Of a DNA stretch of 64,000 bases, positions 8,600-16,167 are shown piece by piece. This DNA is from an archaeon (GTDB lineage Archaea > Thermoproteota > Nitrososphaeria > Nitrososphaerales > Gagatemarchaeaceae), in contig JAKAUC010000009.1 of assembly GCA_021827865.1 (NCBI GenBank), positions 124,001 through 188,000 of the forward strand. Reading direction: 5' to 3'. The notes beneath the pieces were generated by a model. The model worked only from the letters and a program-made list of their open reading frames with translations. It made no database searches and had not been told where the DNA came from. Numbering within the stretch: position 1 is the stretch's first letter; every line of letters starts with the position of its first letter. The translations under genes and the position numbers were made by a program.

Positions 8600-9205
8600 T
8601 TAGTTATTACGGCTGTTTACACGCAGGTGCCAGACCTTCGGGACGACGTTGAGGCCGACGGCGGCGGCCATGAAGACGGGCCAGGTGGGATAGGAGAACG
8701 CGTAGGCAGCCAGCGAGAGCGGGGAGAGGATGTAGAAGACGCCGTTCCCCGCGAAGACGTCGTAGCTGAAGTGGGCGGCGACGGCCGAGAGGGTGACGAA
8801 GAAGACCCCCTTCCCCCCCATCCGGGCCCTGTAGGAGAGGTAGCCGAGGAGCGCGGCCGCCGCCAGGGCGAAGAAGACGGAGTGGGCTAGGCGCCCCGCG
8901 ACCGGGTATCCCAGGGCGGCGAGTATGTGGTCGGCGTCGATGAGGACGCTCTCCCCGCCGGCCAGGAGGACCAGCCAGCCGTCCATGGTGGGGAGGGCCG
9001 CGGCCACCCCGAAGAGGACGTGGCCGCCTATCTCCGTGACTATCTGGGCCGACGAGTACTCGCCGAAGTGGACCGGAGCCACCGGGGACGCGAAGCCCAT
9101 GGTGCTCCAGAGGAAGGAGAGGGCGGCGTAGGCCGAGGCGAGGGCGACCACCCACAGGAGCTTCTCCCTGGCCCGCCAGACCCTCGACAACGATCTTCCG
9201 GGCAC
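8600..9205 (-). CDS. Membrane-bound metal-dependent hydrolase-like protein (DUF457/YdjM type)
   Basis: A 201-residue membrane protein with about five helices and the conserved polar residues of the DUF457 group: GGHVLFG near residue 60, IDADHI near 90, AHSVFF near 107 and AHFSYD near 145. These His/Asp residues sit at helix ends and are thought to bind metal. The family (YdjM, 'LexA-binding, inner membrane-associated hydrolase') has no firmly known substrate. The call rests on the order and spacing of these motifs. The gene stands alone between unrelated genes. Confidence 0.65.
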   Translation of the reverse strand: MPGRSLSRVWRAREKLLWVVALASAYAALSFLWSTMGFASPVAPVHFGEYSSAQIVTEIGGHVLFGVAAALPTMDGWLVLLAGGESVLIDADHILAALGYPVAGRLAHSVFFALAAAALLGYLSYRARMGGKGVFFVTLSAVAAHFSYDVFAGNGVFYILSPLSLAAYAFSYPTWPVFMAAAVGLNVVPKVWHLRVNSRNN

Positions 9206-9291
9206 CGGGTGGAGGAGGGCTCCTTAGGCGTTCGGGGGGCCGCCCAGGTCAAGCCGTTGAAGGGGCGAAGAGTCCGCCCGGGGGCGAGGCG

Positions 9292-10569
9292 TCAGCTCGA
9301 GCAGGCCGGCTGCGACGGCCATCCGGCCGCGGGGGTGAGGAAGGACTGGTAGTCGCTGAAGACGTACTCCGTGGAGTTGGTCCCGGTCCCGCCCCAGGTG
9401 CCGCCGAAGAAGCCTGCGACCCTGATGTAGTCCTGCCCCCCGACCTGGGTGGAGCAGGTGGTGACCGCGTTGAGAAGAAGGGTGAGGTTCCCCTGGGCCA
9501 GCTCCTGGTTGAGCAGGGTCTGGTTGATGGACGGGACGTTGTACACGACCTGGGTGTCCCCGATCAGCCCGACGAGGCTCCCCACGACCGTGGAGTTCCC
9601 GTAGGTGGAGAAGGTGAGGAGGCGGGGGACAGCGCTCTGTGGAATCGGGGTGCCGGACTGGGTCGGGCTGCTTCCGGCGTACTCTAGGATCTTGCTTATC
9701 CCCCTGTCAGCCACCCAGACGTTACCGCTCGAGTCGGCGCGCACGGCGGTCACGTCTATGCTGAGGCCGGAGGTGAGGGTGACCGTCGGGGTGTTGTAGG
9801 GCGGGGCGAACTCGACCACCTTGGCGCCTGTGTTGCTGACCACCCACACGTTGCCGCTGGGGTCGACGGCGACGGAGTTCGGGCTTGTCACGGACAGGAC
9901 ATTCGTCGCGAGAGGCGAGCATGGGGAGTGGCCCACGCAGGCCGCGAGGGTGGAAGCCGAGAACTCTGCTACGTTGTTCGAAAGGTAGTTCGACACCCAG
10001 AGGTTGCCGCTGGAGTCCATGGCGACGTCCGTGGGGTCGTTGAAGCCTACGTTGATGAGATTCTTGAGGACGGGCGAAGTCGCAGGGTTGCCTATCTCCA
10101 CCACCTGGTTGGCCGGGCCGCCGCTGGCGATCCAGAGGTTGCCGCTGGAGTCGAAGGTCATCTGGTTGGCCGCGGAGATGTCGAACCCGCCCGACGCAAC
10201 GGACGTGGCGGTGATGGGCGCGGTTATGACAAACACATGGGACCCGGAGTAGTCAGCCACCAACATGTTCCCCGAGGGGTCGAAGGCGATGCCGCTGGGG
10301 CTGAAGGAGAGGCTCACCGTCAGGGCCGGGGTGCTGGTGCTTGTCACCGGGGCCGTGTATTCGACTACCTCGTTCTGCGGCCCGTCCGACACCCAGAGGT
10401 TGCCGTGTGAGTCGAAAGCCAGAGAGTAGACGCTCTGGGTCAGCGTCAGTGCGGGGGCCTGGGACGCGCTGAAAGCCACAGCCCTCGATGCGACGGGGAG
10501 AGCCATGAGGATGAAAGCCGCGACCGCGAACGCCCGGACGAGCGTCGGCCTGTCGTGCATTAAGAGCAA
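9292..10569 (-). CDS. Secreted NHL/SMP-30-like beta-propeller protein
   Basis: A 425-residue exported protein. A signal peptide (LVRAFAVAAFILMALPVASRAVA) is followed by about six repeats with the blade motif 'D-S-S-G-N-L-W-V-[AS]', e.g. FDSHGNLWVSDG, MDSSGNLWVSNY and VDPSGNVWVVSN, typical of NHL or gluconolactonase-like propellers. The last 130 residues leave the repeat pattern, carry several NxT/S sites and end with two cysteines (CSTQVGG, PACSS). No C-terminal anchor is seen. The start is TTG 10569, or ATG 10560, just after a strong TATA box at 10593-10600. The role is probably ligand or cell-surface binding; no enzyme residues are evident. Confidence 0.75.
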   Translation of the reverse strand: MLLMHDRPTLVRAFAVAAFILMALPVASRAVAFSASQAPALTLTQSVYSLAFDSHGNLWVSDGPQNEVVEYTAPVTSTSTPALTVSLSFSPSGIAFDPSGNMLVADYSGSHVFVITAPITATSVASGGFDISAANQMTFDSSGNLWIASGGPANQVVEIGNPATSPVLKNLINVGFNDPTDVAMDSSGNLWVSNYLSNNVAEFSASTLAACVGHSPCSPLATNVLSVTSPNSVAVDPSGNVWVVSNTGAKVVEFAPPYNTPTVTLTSGLSIDVTAVRADSSGNVWVADRGISKILEYAGSSPTQSGTPIPQSAVPRLLTFSTYGNSTVVGSLVGLIGDTQVVYNVPSINQTLLNQELAQGNLTLLLNAVTTCSTQVGGQDYIRVAGFFGGTWGGTGTNSTEYVFSDYQSFLTPAAGWPSQPACSS

Positions 10570-10592
10570 ACAGGGCGCGGTCTCAGGGTGCG

Positions 10593-10600
10593 TATATATT
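10593..10600 (-). promoter_or_regulatory. TATA box of the beta-propeller gene
   Basis: AATATATA on the minus strand, centred about 27 bases upstream of TTG 10569, supports a leaderless message for the secreted propeller. Confidence 0.55.
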
Positions 10601-10640
10601 ATTTTTCGCCGTTTCCCGGCCGGGGACGGGAGGTGTCCCC

Positions 10641-13145
10641 CTAGGTGAGCTTCTTCCTCAGGCGCTCCGCCCTGTCGGTCCTCTCCCAGGTGAAGTCAGG
10701 GTCTTCCCTCCCGAAGTGGCCGTAGCAGGCGGTCTTCCTGTATATGGGCCTGAGGAGGTCGAGCTCCTTGATGATCATCCCCGGGCGCATGTCGAAGATC
10801 AGCCCCGCCGCCTCGGCGATCTTCTCGTCGTCCGCCTTCCCTGTCCCCATGGTGTCCACCATGAAGGAGACGGGCTTGGCCACGCCGATGGCGTAGGCTA
10901 TCTGCACCTGGCACTTGGCTGCCAGTCCGGACGCGACTATGTTCTTGGCTATGTACCTCGCCATGTAGCTCCCGGAGCGGTCCACCTTGGTAGGGTCCTT
11001 CCCGGAGTTGTGGACCACGAATCCATTCGCGGTGAAGGTCTGTGACCCTGGGACGCTGATGTCAAAGACGTGGTTGACCGATGGCGTTGTGAGGTCGACC
11101 CTAGAGTAGTAGTGGCCCATCTCGTACAAGTATTCGAGATATGCGAAGTCGTCCTCGGAATGGAGGAGGCCTCGGTAAGTGTCGAGGAACTCTCCCAGCT
11201 TGGCGTATGTGAGTTCCCTGGCGGCCTTGCCGGTGGTGGCGCGCGTCAGCCTCCCGATCTTGGCCGCGTCTTTCTTCCTTTCCGCCTCCGGCAGCTTGGT
11301 CCAAAGGCGGGCCAGCCTCGCTAGCTGGTGGGGGACTGCCTGGGCGTGCCTCTCCGCACCGAAGTCCAGCTCCCTGAGTGTCTTTTGCTTGCTCGGCAGG
11401 CCGAAACCGATCTCCTTCTGGAAGATCCTGACGGAGTCCGCCCCTTTGACCCGCAGCCTGTACTCGGGGAACCTGCTGAACGCCTTCCGCCCCTGGATCT
11501 CTGACACTCGGGCCCCGCTGTGGAACAAGGCGACCGATGCCACGATGCCGAAGCTCAGAAGCAGCGATTGGACGTTCGATATCAGACTCCGCGAAGTCGA
11601 CCCGATCCAGATGCCTGCAGAGTTCTTGCCCCTCCCGGTCCTCCCCACGTGACCATCCGTGTCGAAGAGTCCCCTGAGAAACGCAGCCACCACGCTCCTG
11701 GGGGCGTCGAAGATTGTCGGAGGCACGTCTTTTTCTGGCGCCAGGCTAAGATCGACCCCGAGGTACTCGAGGAACGCTCTGAGCTTGACCCCAGACACGG
11801 ACCACCAGTGGCCGTAGATTTTTCCCTTCGTCCCGAACAGGCGGAGAGAAAGGTCCTGCACCGTCTTTTTCATTTCAGGGTCGGGGACGCAGACCTGGAT
11901 CACGTCGTATCTCTTGCAGTAGCCGTCGCCGATGAGGAGCCCCATCAGATAGGCGTAGTCTTCCGTGACGACCCGTGGAAGGCTAAGGAGGTTATGGTGA
12001 GTGGTCCCTTTCTGATAGCCATGGTCGAAGCCGCCGACGTCCGCGTCTCCTCCAAAGAGCCTGTTCTTCCTGTGGATGGCCACGTAGTCCCCTTTCTTCA
12101 GCTCATCCAGCCTGCGCCACTCGTAGCCCCCGGACTCGTCGATTATCCTGACGAGCTGGTGCTCCGAACCTTCAAGGGAGTAACCGTCTTCGGTGGCGAC
12201 CCGCACGGTCTTCATCACGCCGTTGTCCATCCACTCTGTAGCCAGCATCGGGTGAGTGTCTGTCTTCACGATGAGAGTGGAATCCACCTTGCCGTGGAGG
12301 TCTTCCAGCCTGGACAGCCCGCCGATGTGATTGACGAGCGCGTCCCCCGTTATGCAGTAGCACCCACCGCCGTGGGACCCGAACCCCCCGTAGGTGTCCA
12401 CTATGATCTTCCTCCCGGTCAGCCCCGAGTCGGCGAGGGTGCCGCCTATCACGAAGCGCCCGGTCCCGTTGACTATGAACTTCGTGTCGCCGTCGATGAG
12501 GTTCTTGGGGACCACCCGCTTCACCACCTTCTCGACCACGTCCTTCTTCACCTGCGCCTCCCCGACGCTCTCGTTGTGCTGGGCGGCGACGACCACGGCG
12601 TCGACCCTCTGCGGGGTGCCGTCGTCGTACTCCACCGTGACCTGGGACTTGCCGTCGGGCCTGAGGTATGGCAGGGTCCCCTGGTGCCTGGCGTCAGCCA
12701 GCCCCTTCACTATGCCGTGGGACAGGGTGATGGGGAGGGGCATCAGCTGCTTCGTCTCCCGGGTGGCGTAGCCGAAGACGAGCCCCTGGTCCCCGGCGCC
12801 GATCTCCTCGATGGGCCTGTTGACCCCCCTGGCTATGTCTGGCGACTGCTCCTCGATGGAGGTGAGGACCCCGCAGGTCTCCCAGTCGAGGCCGTCCCTC
12901 GCGTTGTTGAAACCGATGTCCTGGAGAACCCCCCTCACGGTGTTCTTGACGCTGACGTAGCCCTTGGTGGTTATCTGGCCCGTCACGACCACCGTCCCCT
13001 GCATTATCAGGGTCTCGGCGTCTACTCTGGCCGACGTGTCCTGCCTCAGGACATCGTCGAGGATCGCGTCCGAGATCTGGTCGGCAACTTTGTCCGGGTG
13101 ACCCTCGGCCACGCTTTCCGACGTGAACAGATGATGCTTCACCAT
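10641..13145 (-). CDS. metK: S-adenosylmethionine synthetase, bacterial type, with intein
   Basis: Makes S-adenosylmethionine from methionine and ATP. The N-extein has HHLFTSESVAEGHPDKVADQ (ATP/methionine site) and GAGDQGLVFGYA (signature 1). The second signature, normally GGGAFSGKDPTKVDRS, is interrupted after GGGCY by an intein and resumes SGKDPTKVDRSGSY. Without the intein the protein is 384 residues, the usual length of bacterial MetK; most archaea use a different, divergent synthetase. I chose ATG 13145 because GGAGGG lies 7 bases upstream. The longer start (13181) adds a glycine-rich leader. The gene probably has a leader of over 100 bases from the shared divergent promoter near 13290. 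A transferred origin is inferred from the type, not shown. Confidence 0.95.
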   Translation of the reverse strand: MVKHHLFTSESVAEGHPDKVADQISDAILDDVLRQDTSARVDAETLIMQGTVVVTGQITTKGYVSVKNTVRGVLQDIGFNNARDGLDWETCGVLTSIEEQSPDIARGVNRPIEEIGAGDQGLVFGYATRETKQLMPLPITLSHGIVKGLADARHQGTLPYLRPDGKSQVTVEYDDGTPQRVDAVVVAAQHNESVGEAQVKKDVVEKVVKRVVPKNLIDGDTKFIVNGTGRFVIGGTLADSGLTGRKIIVDTYGGFGSHGGGCYCITGDALVNHIGGLSRLEDLHGKVDSTLIVKTDTHPMLATEWMDNGVMKTVRVATEDGYSLEGSEHQLVRIIDESGGYEWRRLDELKKGDYVAIHRKNRLFGGDADVGGFDHGYQKGTTHHNLLSLPRVVTEDYAYLMGLLIGDGYCKRYDVIQVCVPDPEMKKTVQDLSLRLFGTKGKIYGHWWSVSGVKLRAFLEYLGVDLSLAPEKDVPPTIFDAPRSVVAAFLRGLFDTDGHVGRTGRGKNSAGIWIGSTSRSLISNVQSLLLSFGIVASVALFHSGARVSEIQGRKAFSRFPEYRLRVKGADSVRIFQKEIGFGLPSKQKTLRELDFGAERHAQAVPHQLARLARLWTKLPEAERKKDAAKIGRLTRATTGKAARELTYAKLGEFLDTYRGLLHSEDDFAYLEYLYEMGHYYSRVDLTTPSVNHVFDISVPGSQTFTANGFVVHNSGKDPTKVDRSGSYMARYIAKNIVASGLAAKCQVQIAYAIGVAKPVSFMVDTMGTGKADDEKIAEAAGLIFDMRPGMIIKELDLLRPIYRKTACYGHFGREDPDFTWERTDRAERLRKKLT
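11007..12356 (-). other. Intein with LAGLIDADG homing endonuclease inside MetK
   Basis: It spans 450 residues (264-713, counting from ATG 13145). It begins C-ITGDALV (block A), has the block B-like GYSLEGSEHQLV with His, and ends FTANGFVVHN, followed by Ser as the first C-extein residue. Cys1, penultimate His and final Asn are all present, so class 1 splicing should work, with Ser as the +1 nucleophile. Two dodecapeptide motifs, YLMGLLIGDGY (401-411) and FLRGLFDTDGHVG (489-501), mark a DOD-type endonuclease with both catalytic Asp residues present. The intein cuts the conserved metal/phosphate-binding loop, a typical insertion site because the host gene cannot lose it imprecisely. The exact N-edge is Cys at 12356, not the Cys two residues earlier, which replaces the family's Ala. 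Confidence 0.92.
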
Positions 13146-13280
13146 CGCAATCCCTCCCTCTGTAGCTCCCGACCCCCCCACCGCGCCCCCGGGCGGGGCC
13201 TTCCGAGACGAGCGCCATGGCCAAGGGTCCGGAGCCGGCCGCCCTTGTCTCCCCTCGTTGGCACGATGTTCGCCTCCCTG

Positions 13281-13318
13281 TAATCAGATAAATAGCTTGT
13301 TGGGGATGTTATTCCCGT
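13281..13318. promoter_or_regulatory. Shared divergent promoter and candidate operator between metK and HTH-CBS regulator
   Basis: GATAAATAGC at 13287-13296 reads as a TATA box in both directions. On the plus strand it predicts a start near 13316, just before ATG 13325. On the minus strand it predicts a metK transcript with a leader of about 118 bases. Between the box and the plus-strand start lies the imperfect inverted repeat GGGGAT..ATTCCC (13302-13316), well placed for a repressor of the regulator gene. Confidence 0.4.
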
Positions 13319-13324
13319 AAGAAT

Positions 13325-13897
13325 ATGTCGTCAGCGCTGATAGAGCCGAGGCAGCTCAAGAAGATCCGGGTCCAGCTCGGGTACACCCAGGGGAGGCTGG
13401 CGAGGGAGGCGGGGGTGAGCCAGTCGATAGTAGCCAAGATAGAGGCGGGCTCCGTCGACCCGACCTACAGCACCCTGGCGGCCATCTCGAAGGCGCTCAA
13501 CTCAGGGAGCGTGGGGAGGGTCAGGAAGGCGGGGGACGTGATGTCCACCCCGGTGGTCGGGGTCCAGGAGGACGCCAGGCTCAGAGAGTGCGCCGCGCTG
13601 ATGAAGAGGAAGGGCTTCTCCCAGGTCCCTGTCTTCTCCGGGGCGAGGATCGTCGGGACGATCACGGACAGCCACATCATGGACGCCCTCGCCGCTGCCC
13701 CGGACCCGAAGAAGGTCCTCGACGACAAGGTCCGGGACCACATCCAGCCCGCCTTCGCCGTGGTGGGGAAGGACACCCCGGTGGACGCCCTCTTCTCGCT
13801 GTTCAAGTATCTCCCCGCCGTCCTGGTGGAGTCTGAGGAGAAGGTCCAGGGGATAGTGACGAAGATAGACCTGATGACAGCAGAAGCCGCGGAGTGA
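13325..13897 (+). CDS. HTH-CBS transcriptional regulator
   Basis: A 190-residue cytosolic protein. Residues 8-58 form an XRE-type helix-turn-helix (LGYTQGRLAREAGVSQSIVA). Residues 68-188 form a pair of CBS domains (AGDVMSTPVVGVQEDARLRE; VRDHIQPAFAVVGKDTPVDA). This fusion is common in archaea; CBS pairs bind adenosyl ligands such as AMP, ATP or S-adenosylmethionine. The gene is divergent from metK with a shared AT-rich core promoter, which makes control of metK and of itself a reasonable inference, not a demonstrated one. It starts at ATG 13325, a few bases after the predicted transcript start. Confidence 0.9.
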   Translation: MSSALIEPRQLKKIRVQLGYTQGRLAREAGVSQSIVAKIEAGSVDPTYSTLAAISKALNSGSVGRVRKAGDVMSTPVVGVQEDARLRECAALMKRKGFSQVPVFSGARIVGTITDSHIMDALAAAPDPKKVLDDKVRDHIQPAFAVVGKDTPVDALFSLFKYLPAVLVESEEKVQGIVTKIDLMTAEAAE

Positions 13898-13919
13898 GGG
13901 ACGGCGCGGCGGGCCCGGC

Positions 13920-14360
13920 CTAGGACGGGGGAGAGTACTCCTCTATGTGGGTGACTTCCTTGACCTTCGCCGCCTTGGCGAGCAGCTTCTCGTCCGCCGT
14001 GTACATCTTCCTCCCCATCGTCTTCGCCAGGGCGACGTAGGCCGCGTCGTAGAGGGTTATCCCGAGGTCCACCGCCGCCGTCGCTGACACCTCTGCCATT
14101 TCGCCCAGGACCGGGTGCAGCGCGAGCCTGTATTGCTCCAGGGCCCTTGCCGCAGACTTCAGCTCGTCCAGGCCGAAGCCCGGGTTGTACCGCAGCGCGT
14201 TCAGGACCTCGAAGGGGAGCAGCTGCGTCGACCAGATGTCGGTCCTCCCGTCCCTGTAGTCGTCCCGTGCCGTCAACGCCGCTTCCGTGTGCTCTTCGTC
14301 CACGAACCACTTGACGACGACGGAGGCGTCGAGGATTACTATCTCCTTGCCTCTCTCCAT
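13920..14360 (-). CDS. vapC: VapC-type PIN ribonuclease toxin
   Basis: A 146-residue PIN-domain protein from ATG 14360. The four acidic positions of the active site are present: Asp11 (VILDASVVVKW), Glu51 (FEVLNAL), Asp105 (ITLYDAAYVALA) and Asp123 (YTADEKLL). VapC toxins cut RNA, often tRNA, and are held inactive by VapB. The start overlaps the last 22 bases of the RHH antitoxin gene, the classic order antitoxin then toxin. An upstream start (14387) would lie deeper in the antitoxin gene and is less likely. Confidence 0.9.
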   Translation of the reverse strand: MERGKEIVILDASVVVKWFVDEEHTEAALTARDDYRDGRTDIWSTQLLPFEVLNALRYNPGFGLDELKSAARALEQYRLALHPVLGEMAEVSATAAVDLGITLYDAAYVALAKTMGRKMYTADEKLLAKAAKVKEVTHIEEYSPPS

Positions 14361-14587
14361 CTCCTTATCTCCTCGGTGGAGCTCCACCCTTCGGCCGACT
14401 TCCTGATCGCGTCGGTCAGCCTGGACGCCTCCCTGACCTCCTCCGGGTCGACGCGCCTCCCCTTGAGCTCCTCCTCGGCCACCGTCCGCCTGATCGCTTC
14501 CCTGATGGTCTCGCTCCAGTTCACGTTGGAGAAGCGCCTCATCTTCTCCCTGAGCTCCTTGTCGACCTTCACGCTGACTACTTCCAT
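14339..14587 (-). CDS. vapB: VapB-type ribbon-helix-helix antitoxin
   Basis: An 82-residue protein. The N-terminal strand EVVSVKVDKELREKM and helix WSETIREAIRRTVAEEE form an RHH DNA-binding unit. The C-terminal part (SRLTDAIRKSAEGWSSTEEI) resembles the toxin-binding tail of archaeal VapB. It starts at ATG 14587, 8 bases after the predicted transcript start, and overlaps vapC. The protein should bind its own promoter, which carries three matching half-sites. Confidence 0.88.
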   Translation of the reverse strand: MEVVSVKVDKELREKMRRFSNVNWSETIREAIRRTVAEEELKGRRVDPEEVREASRLTDAIRKSAEGWSSTEEIRRWREARR

Positions 14588-14601
14588 GCCTTGAAACGCG
14601 T

Positions 14602-14630
14602 ATTACCGTGGTGGTAATTTAAAGATTACC
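14602..14630. promoter_or_regulatory. vapBC promoter with three-half-site operator
   Basis: On the plus strand the order is ATTACC (14602-14607), GGTAAT (14613-14618), ATTACC (14625-14630). This gives two overlapping inverted repeats that share the middle half-site. The TATA-like TTTAAA core sits between the second and third half-sites. RHH dimers bound here would block transcription, as in known vapBC autoregulation. Confidence 0.65.
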
Positions 14631-14751
14631 GACCAGCAGACCCTGCCGGCCACACCGAGCCGTCCGATGCGGAGACGTCCAGAGAACGAGGACAGACACC
14701 AGAGACGGAGCTGGTCGCCAGCTGACCTCGAGGCGGCTGCGCCACGGCCCT

Positions 14752-15366
14752 TTACGCCCCGGCTTTGACCTGGAAATAGACCACCGACAGGTGCCCCCAG
14801 GCGTCCCCGACGACCAGGGTGTAGGGACCGGGCTGGAAGGGGTGGTGAAGGACCCCCTCCGAGATCCCCCCGGGGGCCAGGGTCTCCCCGGCTGTCCAGT
14901 AGCCGTCGAGGTACGCGGCCATCGTGGCCGACCGGAAGGGCCCGAGCGAGAAGGGGCTTATGGAGGTCATACAGAAGGACACGCCGAAGTCGTTGAAGAT
15001 CGTCACCGCGCTCGCCGCCGACAGGTTCCCCAGGGTGTAGTGCCCGGCGTAGGCCGCGACCCCGAAGGGGTAGATGGAGCCGCAGAACCCTGAGCTCAGG
15101 TTCATGCGGTCCAGGAAGACGAAGCCGCCCGGGGGCTCGTTGGGGAACGGGAGGTAGTTCGAGTCGGTCATGGTCAGCTTCAGCGTCCCACCCTGGGCCA
15201 CCGACGTGGAGTTCGTCGAGACGGTGAAGGAGACGGCGTAGGGGGACTGGAACGAGTAGGTCTCTGACGGAAAGACCTCGAGGGCCCCGACCAGGGCCGC
15301 GATGACTACCAGGGCCGCGACTGCCACAGCCTTCCCCCGCCCGAGCCTCGGCCCCCGCACCACCAT
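14752..15366 (-). CDS. Secreted or membrane-anchored protein of unknown function
   Basis: About 204 residues from ATG 15366. A basic start (VVRGPRLGRGKAV) precedes one hydrophobic segment (AVAALVVIAALVGALEVF) that can be a signal or anchor. The rest is a beta-rich extracytoplasmic domain with NxS/T sites, two cysteines (FCGS, FCMT) and a C-terminal VVYFQVKAGA strand, like archaeal immunoglobulin-like surface proteins. GTTATAGC (near 15393-15400) lies about 30 bases upstream and sets this start. The open frame runs much further upstream, but that part is arginine/glycine/proline-rich and looks non-coding. I do not recognise a family. Confidence 0.65.
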   Translation of the reverse strand: MVVRGPRLGRGKAVAVAALVVIAALVGALEVFPSETYSFQSPYAVSFTVSTNSTSVAQGGTLKLTMTDSNYLPFPNEPPGGFVFLDRMNLSSGFCGSIYPFGVAAYAGHYTLGNLSAASAVTIFNDFGVSFCMTSISPFSLGPFRSATMAAYLDGYWTAGETLAPGGISEGVLHHPFQPGPYTLVVGDAWGHLSVVYFQVKAGA

Positions 15367-15548
15367 CTCCGGTCTTCGAAGGGGCGCGACGGCGCTATAA
15401 CTCTGCGCTCCGCCGGAGTTCCCGCCTCTGTCCGGCTGGGAGAGGCATATCCACGACCATCCCATCGCCATGATGACCCCGACCACGAGCTCGACCGCGC
15501 CCAGGACGCCCCCCGCCCTCGGACGCCTAGAAGGAGAGCCCTCCCCGC

Positions 15549-15710
15549 TCACTTCTCTGCGAACAGGGGCTCGGCGCTCTTCAGGAGAGCGTCCGTGGCC
15601 GCCGCCAGGCTCAGCCCCTCCAGGTCCCTGTGGGCCGCCCCCAGCTTCTCGAGGAACTTCTGGGCCTTCGAAGCGCCCTCCGGGTCGTGGGCGAAGACGG
15701 CGTCCTGCAC
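15549..15710 (-). CDS. Short alanine-rich ORF, possible gene remnant
   Basis: From GTG 15710 the frame reads VQDAVFAHDPEGASKAQKFL and ends AEPLFAEK-stop, 53 residues, amphipathic helical, with codon use like the real genes. The same frame continues upstream without a start codon (FAHSFHWAGAA) to a TAA near 15765. This suggests a coding remnant whose beginning was lost or changed. The 180 bases between this stop and the next gene hold only an unconvincing hydrophobic reading (AVELVVGVIMAMGWSW). No function can be proposed. Confidence 0.35.
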   Translation of the reverse strand: MQDAVFAHDPEGASKAQKFLEKLGAAHRDLEGLSLAAATDALLKSAEPLFAEK

Positions 15711-15799
15711 CGCGGCCCCGGCCCAGTGAAAACTGTGGGCAAATGGACTGGAAATCCATGTTGCTTAATATCGCGAGAGACCCTCCGGTTGGATATCGC

Positions 15800-16093
15800 A
15801 TGGGCATCAGCGCAAACCACTCGGAGTTTTTCGAGAAGTCTGTGGCGAGCATGATCGACGTCGCCAGCGTGCTGATAGCCTACAACATAGGGATGGACCG
15901 GCTGGGAATTGCATACGGCTTCATCTATGCAGGGATGGATGCGTTCGTGGTCGTCTGGCTGAGCAGGCCAATCACCGGGATCGTCAGGCGGCTGAACCCC
16001 GCCCGCAGGAGGAGGGGGTCACGGGGCGGGACCGGAACGCAGCAGGCCGTCCCCGATGTCAAGGTCGACGAGTCGGGCGCAGTCGCGGGCTGA
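15800..16093 (+). CDS. Small two-helix membrane protein, unknown
   Basis: A 97-residue protein from ATG 15800. Two hydrophobic segments (SVASMIDVASVLIAYNIGM and YGFIYAGMDAFVVVWLS) are followed by an arginine-rich cytosolic segment and a polar tail. CTTAATATC at 15763-15771 lies about 30 bases upstream and fixes the start; the longer open frame ahead of it is compositionally noise. It resembles small two-helix proteins found singly in archaeal genomes. No partner is evident. Confidence 0.6.
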   Translation: MGISANHSEFFEKSVASMIDVASVLIAYNIGMDRLGIAYGFIYAGMDAFVVVWLSRPITGIVRRLNPARRRRGSRGGTGTQQAVPDVKVDESGAVAG

Positions 16094-16167
16094 GGACGCG
16101 AGCCGGACGCGGTCGATGGGCGGAATACTCGCTTTGCCGGGTCGGTCTGTATATTCCGGTCGCCTGG

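Noticed and set aside
12360-12362. Taking the first Cys of GGG-C-Y-C as intein residue 1
   Set aside because: The family needs two residues between GGG and SGKDP; Cys-Tyr fill them, and CITGDALV is the typical block A start.
13146-13262. SAM riboswitch in the long metK leader
   Set aside because: No recognisable SAM riboswitch core or terminator/antiterminator pairing; riboswitches of this type are not expected in archaea.
11520-13283. 587-codon plus-strand open frame across metK
   Set aside because: Antisense of metK and its intein, whose catalytic motifs are unmistakable.
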